Assembly (NCBI GenBank): GCA_963513935.1
Contig: OY740774.1
Span: 22,587,949-22,651,948 of the forward strand
DNA: 64,000 nucleotides
Direction of reading: 5' to 3'
Source of the DNA: Aphrophora alni
Lineage: Eukaryota > Arthropoda > Insecta > Hemiptera > Aphrophoridae
The notes beneath the pieces are model-generated. The model searched no databases. It worked only from the letters and a program-made list of their open reading frames with translations, and was not told the origin of the DNA. Below are positions 52,701 to 63,164 of the stretch, piece by piece. Every line of letters begins with the position of its first letter. The stretch's first letter is position 1. The position numbers were made by a program, and so were the translations under genes.

Positions 52701-54793
52701 TTTTTTAAATTTTTTTATAAGGCGGTAAATGAGAGGTTTAAAACAAGCAAAAAATTCTTAAAACAAATTTATGGAACATTTAAAATCCACACATGATTCT
52801 TGTGTATACTCTGTATCCCAAAAAAGTTGAAGTTTGAAGAACAGTTGACAAAAACCTATTGTGGGACTGACATTCTTTGAACGTACCATTAATCAGGAGA
52901 TGGTGATTACTCGAGCATTTGTAATTCATTTTCACTTATTAATGAGAATTGCTCTCTTCTCTGAAAACAAATAATGGTACATGTCTGGATAAACTATATC
53001 AATAATACAAACAATTCATCATTTCTAAACATAAACCCTACATGTTTCTGTCTGTTTGTAAGCTTGTAAATCAAGGTTCACTCTTCCAATTTTCATGCGG
53101 GTTTCTTACCTATGTAGGTACGTTATCTGTTTAGGTTTTAGTGTATGTTTGATTGAAATTAGTTTACTAGTTTCCAAGCTATAACAGTATTTGTTTGCAA
53201 AGTGTTCATGCCTACTTCCTTTATTTCAACATGGATATATCTCATCCCGAATTTACACGTTTTAAATTCACAAAAGTTGCTCCAAAACGTGCAATTTATT
53301 CAAAATTTAGAAAACTTTCTATGTAATTCAAAACTTGTGATGTCATTGTTAGTGACCTCTTGTACCTTGAACCATATATCGTTTTGTTAAACTACCGTTA
53401 GGCTCATCTCAGATGGCCAAAATATAATTTCAACAAAAATCTAAATTAATGGCCAAAATCGTCAATTTTGTTTCTTACAATGGTCCATTCCGTCGGTGTA
53501 ACAATAGTACCAACAAACGGAGTATAACCAAAATGAAACCAAAAACTATATCTGAAAATAACAAGTTACGAAAGGCGTTATTTGATCGTCAAGATCAGAT
53601 GTTGTTTCATTACTTTGTTTCAAGGAAAACCACCTGCTGGCATAAGTAATTGGGAATCCACATAATTGAAATGATCCTTGTGAATTTTCACATGCTTTTC
53701 AAATCACACACAGAGATATGATCTACTACTGGCAATCTACCCCAGGACAACCTGGGTAAGTTTTATAGTGCTGAATAAACAGCTCGCCTTACCTTTCCGA
53801 TTACTTCGTAGTTTTTATTTTGTATAGAACAATTTTTTGTAATTATTTTAAAATACATAAATCCATCTGGTAATAAAAATGTTAAACATGTAAGAAATAT
53901 AATTTGAATGCATTTTGTGTGGTTTATTCTAATTTAAACATAAAAAAAAGCAGTCATAGTTCCCTAGATGAAGTCATGAATAATTTATTAAAATAACTTA
54001 AAAATAAGTACGATATATTTAAAAAGTATTTTATATAGAAATTACTAATTTTATCATAAGAAAACAAATAGTGAATTTTACAGGTTACACCAATAATACC
54101 GCTTAGTATCATGGTATTATTATTTTTTTTTACATAAACTAAAATAATATTTTTGAATATATTTATACAATAATATAAATACAGTACCTAAAGTAAAGGA
54201 ATAAGCATTACTGTATAATAATTCCAGGATTTGGGGTCCAGATGCTGCCTTAGACCTTGTGGTTGGATATATTAAAACCAGAATAAAATACTTAGTTTCT
54301 GTGTTATTTCCAAAATAAATAAACCAACTCATAAATTGTGTATGTTTATACAGGTGCATTAGGAGGTGGAGCAGAAATAGCAACAGCTTGTGACTTCCGA
54401 TTGATGTCCAACAACCCATTGACAGGAATTGGGTTTGTTCATGCAAAAATGGGAATAATACCTGCTTGGGGAGGAAACTACATGTTGCAAAAGATTGTTG
54501 GCTATCAAACAGCTTTAGATTTAATAACAACAGCAAGGATAATAAGAGCCGATGAAGGAAAGCAAATAGGTATAGTCAATGATAGTGTGGATACGTTTAA
54601 TCAAGCTGCTGATTGGTTAAAAGAAAGAATTAAATATGATAGAACTGTAATACGTGCTGCTAAATTAGTAGCTCTAAACATACGTGAAAGAGATGAAGAC
54701 ATTTTAGAAGAAGAAAGAAAGATATTTGCACCACTTTGGGGTGGAAATGCAAACAAATTGGCACTTAGTAGAAAAATTAAACATAGATTGTAA
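43579..54793 (+). CDS. ECHDC1: Ethylmalonyl-CoA decarboxylase (ECHDC1), complete
   Basis: The coding exons 43579-43795, 47998-48231 and 54354-54793 join in phase 1 at both junctions to give 891 nt, 296 aa; the human protein is about 300 aa. ECHDC1 is a cytosolic crotonase-fold enzyme that removes ethylmalonyl-CoA (and methylmalonyl-CoA more slowly), a proofreading step in fatty-acid metabolism. Visible family motifs are KNAISG (exon 1/2 junction), HNFCSGGDL at residues 102-110 and GALGGGAE at 151-158. The last two would form the oxyanion hole. TACDFRLM and MGIIPAWGG follow. The loop before ALGGG reads EGSG, one residue longer than I remember for the vertebrate protein. An in-frame extension upstream to 43543 starts only with TTG, so the ATG at 43579 (context aaacaATG) is chosen. 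A possible polyadenylation signal is ATTAAA at 55006. Confidence 0.92.
44130..44650. repeat. Inverted-repeat element in ECHDC1 intron 1
   Basis: The left arm (about 44137-44285: ggtaattgtttactaagaaagttaccggtattttt..., aaataagttttcaac, gagctaactttttcac) is mirrored by the right arm (about 44490-44650: gtgaaaaaaattagctc, gttgaaaacttatttt, caggtaactttctttgtaaacaatta). The arms are about 150 bp and 85-90% alike by eye. A 5S-like segment lies between them. Confidence 0.7.
44409..44480 (-). pseudogene. 5S rRNA-derived segment (pseudogene or 5S-type SINE)
   Basis: The minus strand reads GATCACCGAAGTAAAGCAAC, ATTGAATGGTTAGTACTTGG, ATGGGTGACCATTTGGGAAC. This is the middle and 3' half of animal 5S rRNA, including the internal control region (AGTAAAGCAAC for AGTTAAGCAAC; GGTTAGTACTTGGATGGGTGACC). 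The first 40 bases of 5S are missing or diverged. Confidence 0.75.
44890..46200. other. ECHDC1 intron 1, no gene
   Basis: AT-rich. A piece at about 44895-44950 (ccaattttttcggtgaaaaactgaattccacatt) resembles an arm of the 44130-44650 inverted repeat. Nothing else is supported. Confidence 0.4.
46205..47505 (-). mobile_element. hAT (ZMYM-like) transposon remnant
   Basis: The minus strand of about 47200-46927 reads RSYKFI, DLPNLTETQPFEIFSSL, REQAQRVAQCYSNDNY, FVQECLHFKFYM, a segment of hAT transposases of the ZMYM1-like group. The right end is GC-richer and reads, inverted, CCAGGCCCGATTCTTTAACT, then GGGCATTTGCCCAGGGGCGC, which looks like a terminal sequence. The related word gcgcccctgggcaaat also occurs at about 46220, but in direct rather than inverted orientation, so the left end is uncertain. 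Confidence 0.55.
47998..48231 (+). CDS. ECHDC1: ECHDC1 exon 2
   Basis: The acceptor tttttag precedes 47998 and the donor GTTGGT follows 48231. It encodes KMMVELESAIKKLEEW through AFIEGS, with the HNFCSGGDL substrate-binding turn. Confidence 0.92.
48300..48795 (+). mobile_element. Second Penelope-like family, 5'-truncated copy in ECHDC1 intron 2
   Basis: The open frame to 48612 starts inside the nuclease (YVGQTCRGFKCRLSEHERSW) and runs through NHLKTHLVSDF, LNSLEMLEIRRIF and LNDQVEFLSNSPLLKPL to a stop. The sequence differs clearly from the 34558/38105 family, so it is a separate lineage. The 3' UTR has a decayed hammerhead-like motif and ends near aataaaattgtag. It begins only about 75 bp after the exon 2 donor. 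Confidence 0.8.
48718..48760 (+). ncRNA. Hammerhead-like motif, decayed core
   Basis: TGCC pairs with GGCA as stem I. Stem II is GCCA-TTGC-TGGC. GAAA (48743-48746), CCATGG (self-complementary) and TC follow. The CUGANGA core is replaced by TTGTAAA, so it should be inactive. Confidence 0.4.
48800..49500. other. ECHDC1 intron 2, no gene
   Basis: AT-rich, nothing recognised. Confidence 0.35.
49530..49650 (+). repeat. Dispersed repeat family B, copy 1
   Basis: ccttgagaaccaatctaa, aagaaacacacatattcaac, caacatagtataatgtattt and aattaatgtacaattat recur, with few changes, at 52138-52260. Confidence 0.65.
49850..51226 (+). mobile_element. Tc1/mariner-superfamily transposon, inactive
   Basis: The ends are ACAGGATGTTTC, AAAAGGACTTTACAACTTTG, AAAATTCATATAAA, mirrored at the right end to about 51226 (GAAACACCCTATA). 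Similarity continues imperfectly for about 100 bp per side (gtaccagagctgg-like and ttttaaagg blocks). TA is present at the edges. The transposase inside is in several frames. Confidence 0.85.
50024..50970 (+). pseudogene. Tc1/mariner-type transposase, frameshifted
   Basis: It begins MAAFTGPDRASCMFLFEESK in the frame that runs to the stop at 50357-50359. It includes the helix-turn-helix (TVQRNFRTKYAKDPPSRPTI) and CELQVPHTMVWRVLKK. It continues in another frame as LKPYRYSLLQAI and ESTFHLSGKVNTHNCRIWGS, then MQDGAHH, and finally DLTPLDFFFWGFIKDMVY. The first catalytic Asp expected before E/A-TFHLSG is Tyr (SYESTFHL). The later Asp residues are visible. At least three frame changes are present. 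Confidence 0.8.
51230..52130. other. ECHDC1 intron 2, no gene
   Basis: AT-rich sequence. Nothing recognised. Confidence 0.35.
52138..52260 (+). repeat. Dispersed repeat family B, copy 2
   Basis: Same orientation as the copy at 49530-49650, 2.6 kb away, with the mariner-type element between them. Confidence 0.65.
52590..52750 (+). repeat. Dispersed repeat family A, copy
   Basis: tactattagaatatttgagagctagggtattctttattttata...ataaggcggtaaatgagaggttt matches the family at 58909-59045. Confidence 0.5.
52760..54340. other. ECHDC1 intron 2, distal part, no gene
   Basis: A 66-codon open frame at 53449-53649 (starts MAKIVNFVSYNGPF) has no motif I recognise and is probably chance. Confidence 0.4.
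54354..54793 (+). CDS. ECHDC1: ECHDC1 exon 3 (terminal)
   Basis: The acceptor tgtttatacag precedes 54354 and the stop TAA is at 54791-54793. It contains ALGGGAEIATACDFRLM, FVHAKMGIIPAWGG and the helical C-terminal tail ending RKIKHRL. Confidence 0.93.
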
Positions 54794-55680
54794 TTTGTAA
54801 TATCGCTTTAAGTTTTTGATTTAAGATCATTTGTATGTCTTTTTATGGGTGCAGGTCTTTTTAGTACAAAAACGTTTAGGGAATTTAATGGTATTGTTTT
54901 ATAAAACTATTGTCATATATGAAGCTTTTCATAGTAAAAATTATTTCAAAATCTGAAAACTAATTTTAATAAGTAAGAATTTTGTGTCAGATCACAGAAA
55001 AATGTATTAAAGAACAACATTTCAATTGACAATACAAACTTTGTAATAATATAAAAAACAGAAGGTTTTATATATATTATTTAAGTTATTTTTACTTTTA
55101 AAAGAAAAGAATGAAGTTATTTTTATTAAATTTAAACTTTGCACAGCATTTATGGGCGCCAGATGTATGAACATCAATTTAGAAGAAAAAAACATGAATT
55201 TACCTATTTGAATCTCAGGGCATAAGTTCTTTTAAAAGGGTACTCCACAGTGATTTACCTGGTTAAATGAACAACTCTTGGTTATACTGAAATTTTAACA
55301 TGGATTTATTAAGACAGATCATTAGCACATGTACAAACATCAAATTAAATCTTATAAATTCTATAAATTGTACATCCTAGCTGAATCATTGTTTTATTCC
55401 TTTTAAGAAGGTAAAAAATATTGAATCTTGAATTTATTTATTATGTTGCAACTTTAGAAATTTATTTATTAAATGAAACAGATTAGAATTATCTGTTTAT
55501 TGTTGAAACTACGTTAAAATATATATGAATATGTCAGTAGACATTTATTATTTTTTAGACAAAAAAAGATATAAATAATTATTAAAAAAGTATAAAATTT
55601 ATAGTAGAAACAAAACTAGTTCATTAAATATAATAAATTTTACATGGATAACAATGATTGAAATTCAGCGTTAATTAACA
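54794..55680. other. ECHDC1 3' UTR and downstream, no further gene
   Basis: A possible polyadenylation signal is ATTAAA at 55006-55011. A canonical AATAAA is not seen in the first 250 bp. Otherwise AT-rich. Confidence 0.4.
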
Positions 55681-55689
55681 CTGATTACC

Positions 55690-56490
55690 AGTACTTTATC
55701 GAAACAGTTCACTCATATACACCCGACATTGTGCACGTGATGAGCTGCCCGCCGAAATTTTTATCAATCACACCTTCCGAGTCTTTCATTACACTCGAAT
55801 AAGTTCGTGTTTAAACTGTTTATAAATCTTTTTGTCTATTAAACACCGCACAATTGTTCATGCACACGAGACATAGTCCGCTTTCACCATTTTCGTGAAT
55901 TTACGTACGAACCGCATAGCTGTCTTTTTACAAAGAAAAAACGATTTTCTCTTATGTTTTTTTTTTTTTTTTAACTCGCTACTATCACTAAACTGTTTTT
56001 TAGACTCACTCCTTTATTATTCAAAGCTAAAACTGTTCTTTAGCACTTGACCTACATTGTTACAAAATTGTTTCTCAGTCTACTTTAAATTACGTCCAAT
56101 CACCACAAGACTACAACTCAGACTCTCTTATACGACTTTACATCTCAACACTCCAAACTAGACTCCAAAAAACACATCTCATCTCCTCCACACTTCTACT
56201 CAGACTAACTTAAACGTATGGTGCATTTCTATATCCTGTCTCTACAGGGGTTACAGCCTTGGCAACAAGGACTGTCCGATAATTCCCGCTGACGCCGTGA
56301 TAAAATTTTTCGCAATTCACTGCATACACTGTTCATATTACTCACATGACGAGTTCCTTTGACCAATTTTATAACACACATAATCTATTTAGTTTATTTA
56401 TTAATTACAGCTAATATTTTATACATTATTATTTATTTTAGTTTGGAAATCTATTTAATTTAATTTCCCTTACTTTAAATTATAATAGTC
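55690..56490. repeat. GC-richer island, possible solo LTR or MITE, unclassified
   Basis: Base composition differs from the flanks (for example acccgacattgtgcacgtgatgagctgcccgccg at 55720-55754; cttggcaacaaggactgtccgataattcccgctgacgccg at 56258-56298). ORFs are absent. No ends or duplication were found. Confidence 0.25.
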
Positions 56491-56569
56491 ATGTCTTTGA
56501 CTCATTTACCCCCTCCCAAATTCTTTCTAAACAATTTCCCACTATGTTTACTATTCAAATTAGATTAAC

Positions 56570-57604
56570 CTTTTTTAGGTGTTACAACTTCAACATTTCA
56601 TTAATTTTCTTTGTAATCTCATGAAGAATCAAGCACTTGTTTCAAAGTACCAGTTGACTTCTTTCATCGTAGAAGTCTCCCACCTGTCTGTTTAACCAAT
56701 CAACAACTGATTTTTTCAGTATATCAACATTTGTCATTCATTTCCAATAATTCATTCAAATTTGGAAAAAGGTGGAAGTCTCAAAGCGCAAGATCACATT
56801 CTATCTAGAAGCAAGGAGTTGACCAAATTTATCCACTAACAATGATGTCAATACTTCAATGACGGCTGAGTGTTGTTATGAAATAGACAAACACTGTTTG
56901 TAAGTATATTGTGTTAACGGTTTTGGATTGCTGCCTGAGCTTTTTGTCTATATTGCACAGTACACATCCACATATATTATCCTTCCACAAGACAGGAATT
57001 CAACTAAAAGGACACCTTTCCTGTTCCAGAAAACTGTAGCTATAATTTTTGAAGTAACAAAATCGAGATGGATTTTTAAGTTTTGTTGGATTGAAGCCAT
57101 TATTTGGAATTCTGATTTGTCTCGTATGTATAATGAGAGATCCAATCCCCAGTTACAATATGGTTAAATATTCATCACCATTTTGGTCATAAGGCCCCAA
57201 AAATGACATAACTCCCTATTCTTCTTCTTGTATTTCTTAGAACTTACCAGTACAAATCTTCTTGTACTGGACCTTAACAGAATGTCTTAAATTGGAGATT
57301 ATGAAATTAAAAAAAAAAAGCCTCATGCAGTTCATTACTAGAGGCTATTTTCATGATTATACTTTTGACTTTATTTGAACCACAGTGATCACAGTTGGCA
57401 TTCGGATCGTGTCAAATCATGAACATCAGTTCTTCTTTTATTAAATAGCCTACAACATTTCCGCACATTTCTCTCGTCTATAATGCCTTCACCATACACT
57501 TCCTTATGTTTTCGATGAATTTCAACCAGACAAATGCTTTTGATTATGTTCATCCACTTTTGATCGTTTTTCTTGAAATCTAATTTTCTGGTACTACAAG
57601 TCAA
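56570..57604 (-). pseudogene. mariner (DD34D-type) transposase fossil
   Basis: From 57604 downward: IKSICLVEIHRKHKEVYGEG, then RNVRKCCRLFNKRRTDVHD, the N-terminal helix-turn-helix region. At 57070-56948 it reads KIIATVFWNRKGVLLVEFLS, the mariner hallmark around the second strand. At about 56720-56590 is AVVDWLNRQVGDFYDERSQL, near the C-terminus. Frame changes and gaps separate them, and the catalytic triad is not intact. Confidence 0.8.
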
Positions 57605-57609
57605 TTTAT

Positions 57610-58850
57610 TCCTCCTGTATCTTTATTATTGTTAACAATATTTTCGGAGAAGCAATCATGTAAGTGTGAGACCCTCACCTGGAGTTTTATAGCGGAAGAC
57701 CCTTTATCGAACAATCAGCCAAAGAATAGAATCTTTAGTGTCAGGTTCAAATCTTCGCACAGATTCAAATTCTAAGAGTTACAGTCATAATTTATTTTAT
57801 CTCTCCTCCACAGATGATATCTAACTAGAATAAGCTAAATTAATTTTATCTTTTACTTCTTTCCTTAACTCTTTAAAAACCAATTCAAATAATAATCAGA
57901 TTTAAATCTATGCTTCATGAAAACCTTCTTTCACTGATAGTTTTTATCAGTCACTATTAAACCAAACAATATATTTTTCTCACCCTAGTTACAGACAATG
58001 GTACACACACTTTAAATATTTGATAGTTTGTTGGTTGGCTGTTGTTAAAATATTGTAAATGTTTAAAATTTATTATGGATTAAATATGTAAAAATGAATT
58101 GATGTGTCTACAAATCTACTTTGTCAAAAGACTAATATATATAAATAAAAATTAATCATGGTAGTGTTAGCTTTAGAATGTATGGTTGTGTATTCTTGGT
58201 ATTTATTTTTTTTAATGAAATTTATTTTGATGTGTTTCATAAGTCATGTTTAGAGTATTTGTTGTCATTACAGTAAGGAAATGTTTTAAAACATTATTTT
58301 AAAAGTAATGGTTAAAAAAAAGATAGTGTACTGTGTATCGCTAAATTTTTGTGAAGTATTGATTAACATAACATGTGTTATACAGTTCTTATATTGTTCA
58401 ACAGATTAATAAACAAATAAATTTGTATACACTTATCTATTTTCCTTTTGGTTTCCAATCGAAGCACTATGATCAAGGATAAAATGGTAAGATTTGAAAG
58501 TATATCTTGAAAAAAATTAAAATTCCAAATTTTTCCAATCTGCTTTAATGATTTGGATTAATTTTTGCTCAAATAAGCCCATAGTAAACAAACAACTTAT
58601 TCGTTACTATTTAACTGAAATTTTTTAATCATAAGTTATCAGTCAAAAAGCACCATTAATGCTGTCTTAGAAATAGAAATGTATCTAAAAATCGGCCAGA
58701 GATTTAGATCAAATTTTGGTGAAATGTGAACCTTTAACCATAAATCAACGTGCCAAGCCATATATATAAAAGGAAATGACAGTTCAAGAGTAAATGGGGA
58801 AAATATAATTATTATTTCCAGATTATTACCTCTCAGGGGTTTACTATAAA
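57610..58850. other. Intergenic, no gene
   Basis: AT-rich. Nothing recognised. Confidence 0.4.
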
Positions 58851-58859
58851 AGTATCATC

Positions 58860-59150
58860 TCGAGACTCTAGCTGGTTTTACATCTTTTTCCATGTAGTCT
58901 TAGTTTAGTTCCCTCTCTTTACCAACTCTTGTTCTTTTCCGACCCTGACACTATTAGAGTATTTGAGGGCTAGATGTCTTTATTTTATACTCATTTCTTC
59001 TTTTTTTTATATATATAAGGCTGTGATAGAGAGGTTTTTTGGCTTTAAACAACAAGAAAAAAAATAAGCTATTAGAGTATTTTAGGACTAGGAGTCTCTT
59101 TTTTTTTAATAGAGCGATGATGACAGAGAGGTTTTGTTTTATACCATTAA
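58860..59150 (+). repeat. Dispersed repeat family A, longest copy, internally duplicated
   Basis: The unit attagagtatttgagggctag...tctttatttta...gagaggttttttggctt is followed at once by a second, attagagtattttaggactaggagtctcttt...agagaggttttg. This makes a short tandem duplication. Confidence 0.55.
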
Positions 59151-59199
59151 AAGTAACATCTGGATCCAGAAATGAATGGGAAAGTATCACAAATACCAG

Positions 59200-60170
59200 T
59201 CAAGAAAACGTACATAACTGAGCAATAATGTTATGTTCTTGCTTATCATGACAACATTAAAAATACTCTCAATATTACAATGTTGTTTATTGTAAACTCT
59301 CTACACTCAAATTGTTAACGAGGAAAAATAAATCAACACTGTAATTTATAATAGTATTATTTTTGTAAATTTGTTTTAAAAAGTTACATAGAATATTATA
59401 ATTTAAAACTTATTTTAGAGCTGCAATCTTAAACATATGAAACTTAAGACTAAGTGTAAGTAACTGTGTTTCTTATCTAAAAAAGAGTGTAATTATTATT
59501 TTAATGTGTTTTTTTTTTTAAATTCAGGTACAGGTTACAGAAGAAGGCACATCAGCTGATTTTAGATGGCGATGTGGTTTCATATGCACTATATTATAAT
59601 TTCATTTATATTATAGTCTAGTCAAATTAATAAATGAACAGTCAGATTAGAAAACGTATAACTTCTGTGGTCATAAGTGGCTTTTTGAAAAAAGAGGGGG
59701 AAACCCCCGAATATCCTGTAAAATTCAAGATATCTAAAAAACCATGCATAGTATTTATATATTTTTAATATTGATCTTTGTGTGAAAATAATTACATCTA
59801 AAACAAGAAGCATATAAAAATTGTATACTAAAGTTCATGTACAATTTTTCCTAACAACAAATGGTTTGTAAATTGTGGGATCAAAATTTGAGATTGTATT
59901 TTCTATGCACAGTTTACACTATTATGCAGATTGTTGTCTAGTTCTGGAATGGATAACTTTGCACTGTATAGAAGGATAGTGAAATAGGAAAGAGCTTTAC
60001 CAATTTGAGTAACAAACATATTATGTATTCCCTCTATCAACCAAAGAATCAAAAGTGTTAGGCACAATTTTAACAACATTTTTGTAACTTTTGAAGGACT
60101 GAATATAAAACCAAAAAAGTTTTTTATTCTAATACTAAACTCATTTTTGAGTAATAGTATCCAAGTCAGA
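59200..60170. other. Intergenic, no gene
   Basis: AT-rich. Nothing recognised. Confidence 0.4.
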
Positions 60171-60225
60171 GATTTTAATCTAAGTTATTTAACACTTACT
60201 GTCTTGTGACTTACTTTGTAACATA

Positions 60226-60268
60226 GGTTACACATTTCAGAACGTATGTTCCATCTTCAGACTCACTC
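60226..60268 (-). ncRNA. Hammerhead-like motif (left arm)
   Basis: The minus strand reads CTGAAGA (position 7 is free in the hammerhead core), T, GGAAC-ATAC-GTTCT, GAAA, TGTGTA, AC. Stem II is 5 bp with one G-T pair. The stem III word is no longer self-complementary and the UH step is unclear. Confidence 0.4.
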
Positions 60269-60749
60269 CTGAAGATAAAATACTGCAAAACATGCACATC
60301 ACATACAATAAACAAATAACATTCAAATGCGCGACAGGTGTACAGCAACTGCTCAAGAACGACTGAAGTAAAATTTGTTTATCTTGATTTGTCCACTACG
60401 TTTTCTATCAACATCATTGTGGTATTATATACTAACTTCCAACCATTACATATACTGTATGTAGGAAGGGCAGATACATGGATGCCATTTAGGAATTTAA
60501 AATTTATAAAGCTTTCAAAAATAATAAAAGTGATTTATTGAATGATAAACTTAACTTCCAATCTAACTCGTTATACGATAACATGATAACGTTGATAGAT
60601 AATGTAGTGGACAAACCAAGATAAACAAGTTTTACTTCAGTCGTTCTTGAACCGTTGGTGTACATCTGTCGCACATTTGAATGTTATTTGTTTATTTATG
60701 TGATGTGTACATTTTGTAGTGTTTTAATGTTTTAACAACCTCTCATGAG

Positions 60750-60792
60750 TGAGTCTGAAGATGGAACATACGTTCTGAAACGTGTAACCTAT
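60750..60792 (+). ncRNA. Hammerhead-like motif (right arm)
   Basis: CTGAAGA (60755-60761), T, GGAAC-ATAC-GTTCT, GAAA (60777-60780), CGTGTA, AC. Same structure as the left arm, with one substitution after GAAA. Confidence 0.4.
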
Positions 60793-60859
60793 GTTACAAA
60801 GTAAGTCACAAGAAGGAGTAAGTATTAAATAACTTAGAAAAAAATATAACATGTGGAAT

Positions 60860-61850
60860 CTTTATAGGGTTAGTAGATATAATTTTTGGCAATTGTCACA
60901 ATTAGTCAATTGTGGACAGGCTCCAAAGATGGATTATTTGGGGGTACCTCAAACATTTTAAATGGCAACCCCCATATAATAAAGTTTCATTTTAAATGGA
61001 ATAATGAGTAGTGTAAAACCATTTCCCCCTACATAAAATTGCAGTCAATTGAAATTTAAAATATACCTAAATACCCTTATATTTACTTCAGCTTCAAATA
61101 AGTTTGATTACAAAGCAGAGATCAAATTAGGGAACAATTTAGCATAAGTTGTCATTTAAATAGGACCAACTGAACTAAATCGAGTTTGCAACACTGTTTT
61201 CAACTTTATTTGATGCAACAACATATTTCTTAAAAGTCCATTTGACTCATAACAGAGACTCATTACTGGCAAAGACATAATGTTAATGACTGTTCTCAGT
61301 ACCTACTCTTGTTATCAAACTTCTCTCAAGTTTAAGAAAAAAAAATATGTGTACATCGTTCTACTTTAAATTTTATTCAGCTGACATTTTAGATAGGGGA
61401 AATGTAACAACCTTCGGTTTGTAGTTTTACATCAGTTTTTTTTTTTTTTTTTTGGAAAATAATTTATTACATGAGGGTTACCATTTACAATTATTGTATT
61501 ACCCTCAAACTGCAATTTTAATGAGTTAGTCATAATTGGCCATTATGCTAAAAATTACATCTAATAACCTTGTAAATGTCCCACAAGTTGCTTTTTTCTG
61601 TATTCTCTTGTTAAAAATTATATATGTATATTTTTTTAAGTAGTCAATTTCAAATTCAGTAATTTCATACTACTAAATTCAATAACATTCTAAATGTATG
61701 ATCGATTCATTTCACAAAAAAAAAGTATTTTTCTGCAACACACAACTACTCTTTCCTGCTAATTCTTATTTGCAATCAAAAATGTTCTTAGTTTTTATAT
61801 ATCCAATTTAATCCTTTTATATTATATAAATTTCATCAACTTTTTTATTG

Positions 61851-61898
<48 letters not shown>

Positions 61899-62740
61899 TG
61901 TTTTATGAAAGTTACAGACCTCTCCATTTTAAATAATATTTTCAGTACCCTATATGTAGTAGAAACCATCAGCGTTTGTAGTTGAGGAAGCTTGTACATA
62001 GAGTGTGACCAAAAAATCAACCAGCTAGGCATGAGGTTACCAAATTACTGTTTGATCTTAGTTGTACTGGTACCTGTTCAATGTACTGATATGCAAATAA
62101 CATATGACAACATTGTCTTCGCTCTGTTGCCTATTGATTATAACAGTCAATAATCTTGTAAGATAATGTCCTTCAATGTTGGGTTATAAACATATGTTTA
62201 CCTTGTTCAAAATATTTCGGACAACATTGTATCATGCTTCACATGAAAAATAAATACATGAACATAATTTTGTTTAAATAAAATTGTTAGCTCTTTAATG
62301 TGAGATCAATATTCAGAAATATATATGATAAACTTGTAGTAGCCATCATGTTGAACAGAAATCTTATAAATTTGTTTATTGTTTTGTCTGTCTTTGTATC
62401 CAATCTAACTAGACTATAATTTGAACAGTTTTGTTTCACAATTAATTAAATCAGTATGATATTAACAGGGAACTGTTATCAGATTATGCATCGTTTCTAT
62501 AAATTTGTTGCTTTCATATTAATAAAAAAACTAAATAATAATCTGATGCCTTTTAAAACGCATACAACTAAGAAATATATTATGGATAAAATTTTACAAA
62601 TTTAATATTTCATAACATACTGAATCCAAAAATGGACCAAAATTCAAAATATGTTGTGATATCCAATTTTAAAATGAGAAAGTAGTATGATGAAATGCTT
62701 TGATGCCATAAATAATAAACCTAACTGTAAATACACTTAC
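60860..62740. other. Intergenic, no gene; poly-T at 61437-61454 and TA microsatellite at 61853-61892
   Basis: AT-rich. Only simple repeats are supported. Confidence 0.5.
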
Positions 62741-62822
62741 ACAGTAAATAAGTTAGGTTAGGTCAGATTTAACATTCTTCAGTACTATGTAGTATAAAAC
62801 TTGACCTAATCTAACTTGTTAC
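62740..62822. repeat. Short foldback
   Basis: agtaaataagttaggttaggtcagattt pairs with aacttgacctaatctaacttgttact across a 20-base loop. The two adjacent TTAGG-like words are part of the arm, not a telomeric array. Confidence 0.6.
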
Positions 62823-62829
62823 TGGAGAG

Positions 62830-63129
62830 AGAGATAGAGTGAGAGTCTGATACTACTTGAAGGAAAGGTCCCAGGCGAGACAAGTCCATGATAGATTTCC
62901 CCTTTTCTATATATAAAAGTTTGTGGTGTTTTAGCTAGATTTATTATTTATTAATATTTACAAAAGAACTGCTTCATCATCTTTCGTATAAAGTCAGATA
63001 TCATTGCATATTTTTAATTAGTAATTTTGAAACAGTGTGTTGAATTTTTAATTACACACACATATATATTGTTATATTATATAACATATTATACAACATA
63101 ATAATATTATACAACATATTATATATATA

Positions 63130-63164
<35 letters not shown>

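Larger units (their letters stand above)
60175..60850. mobile_element. Tail-out inverted pair of Penelope-like 3' ends
   Basis: The left arm (about 60175-60425) and right arm (about 60592-60850) are complementary over 250 bp. Shared blocks include taagttatttaa, ttgtgacttactttgtaacataggttacac, cagaacgtatgttccatcttcagactcact and aagaacgactgaagtaaaa. The centre encodes a plus-strand PLE tail (FRNLKFIKLSKIIKVIY in broken frame; DNA similar to 10290-10530). Each arm holds a hammerhead-like motif near its outer end. Confidence 0.7.

Noticed and set aside
53449..53649. 66-codon ORF in ECHDC1 intron 2
   Set aside because: No recognisable motif, no splice context linking it to other exons, and a length expected by chance.
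62755..62775. Telomere-like TTAGG words
   Set aside because: Only two adjacent units, and they belong to one arm of a short foldback.
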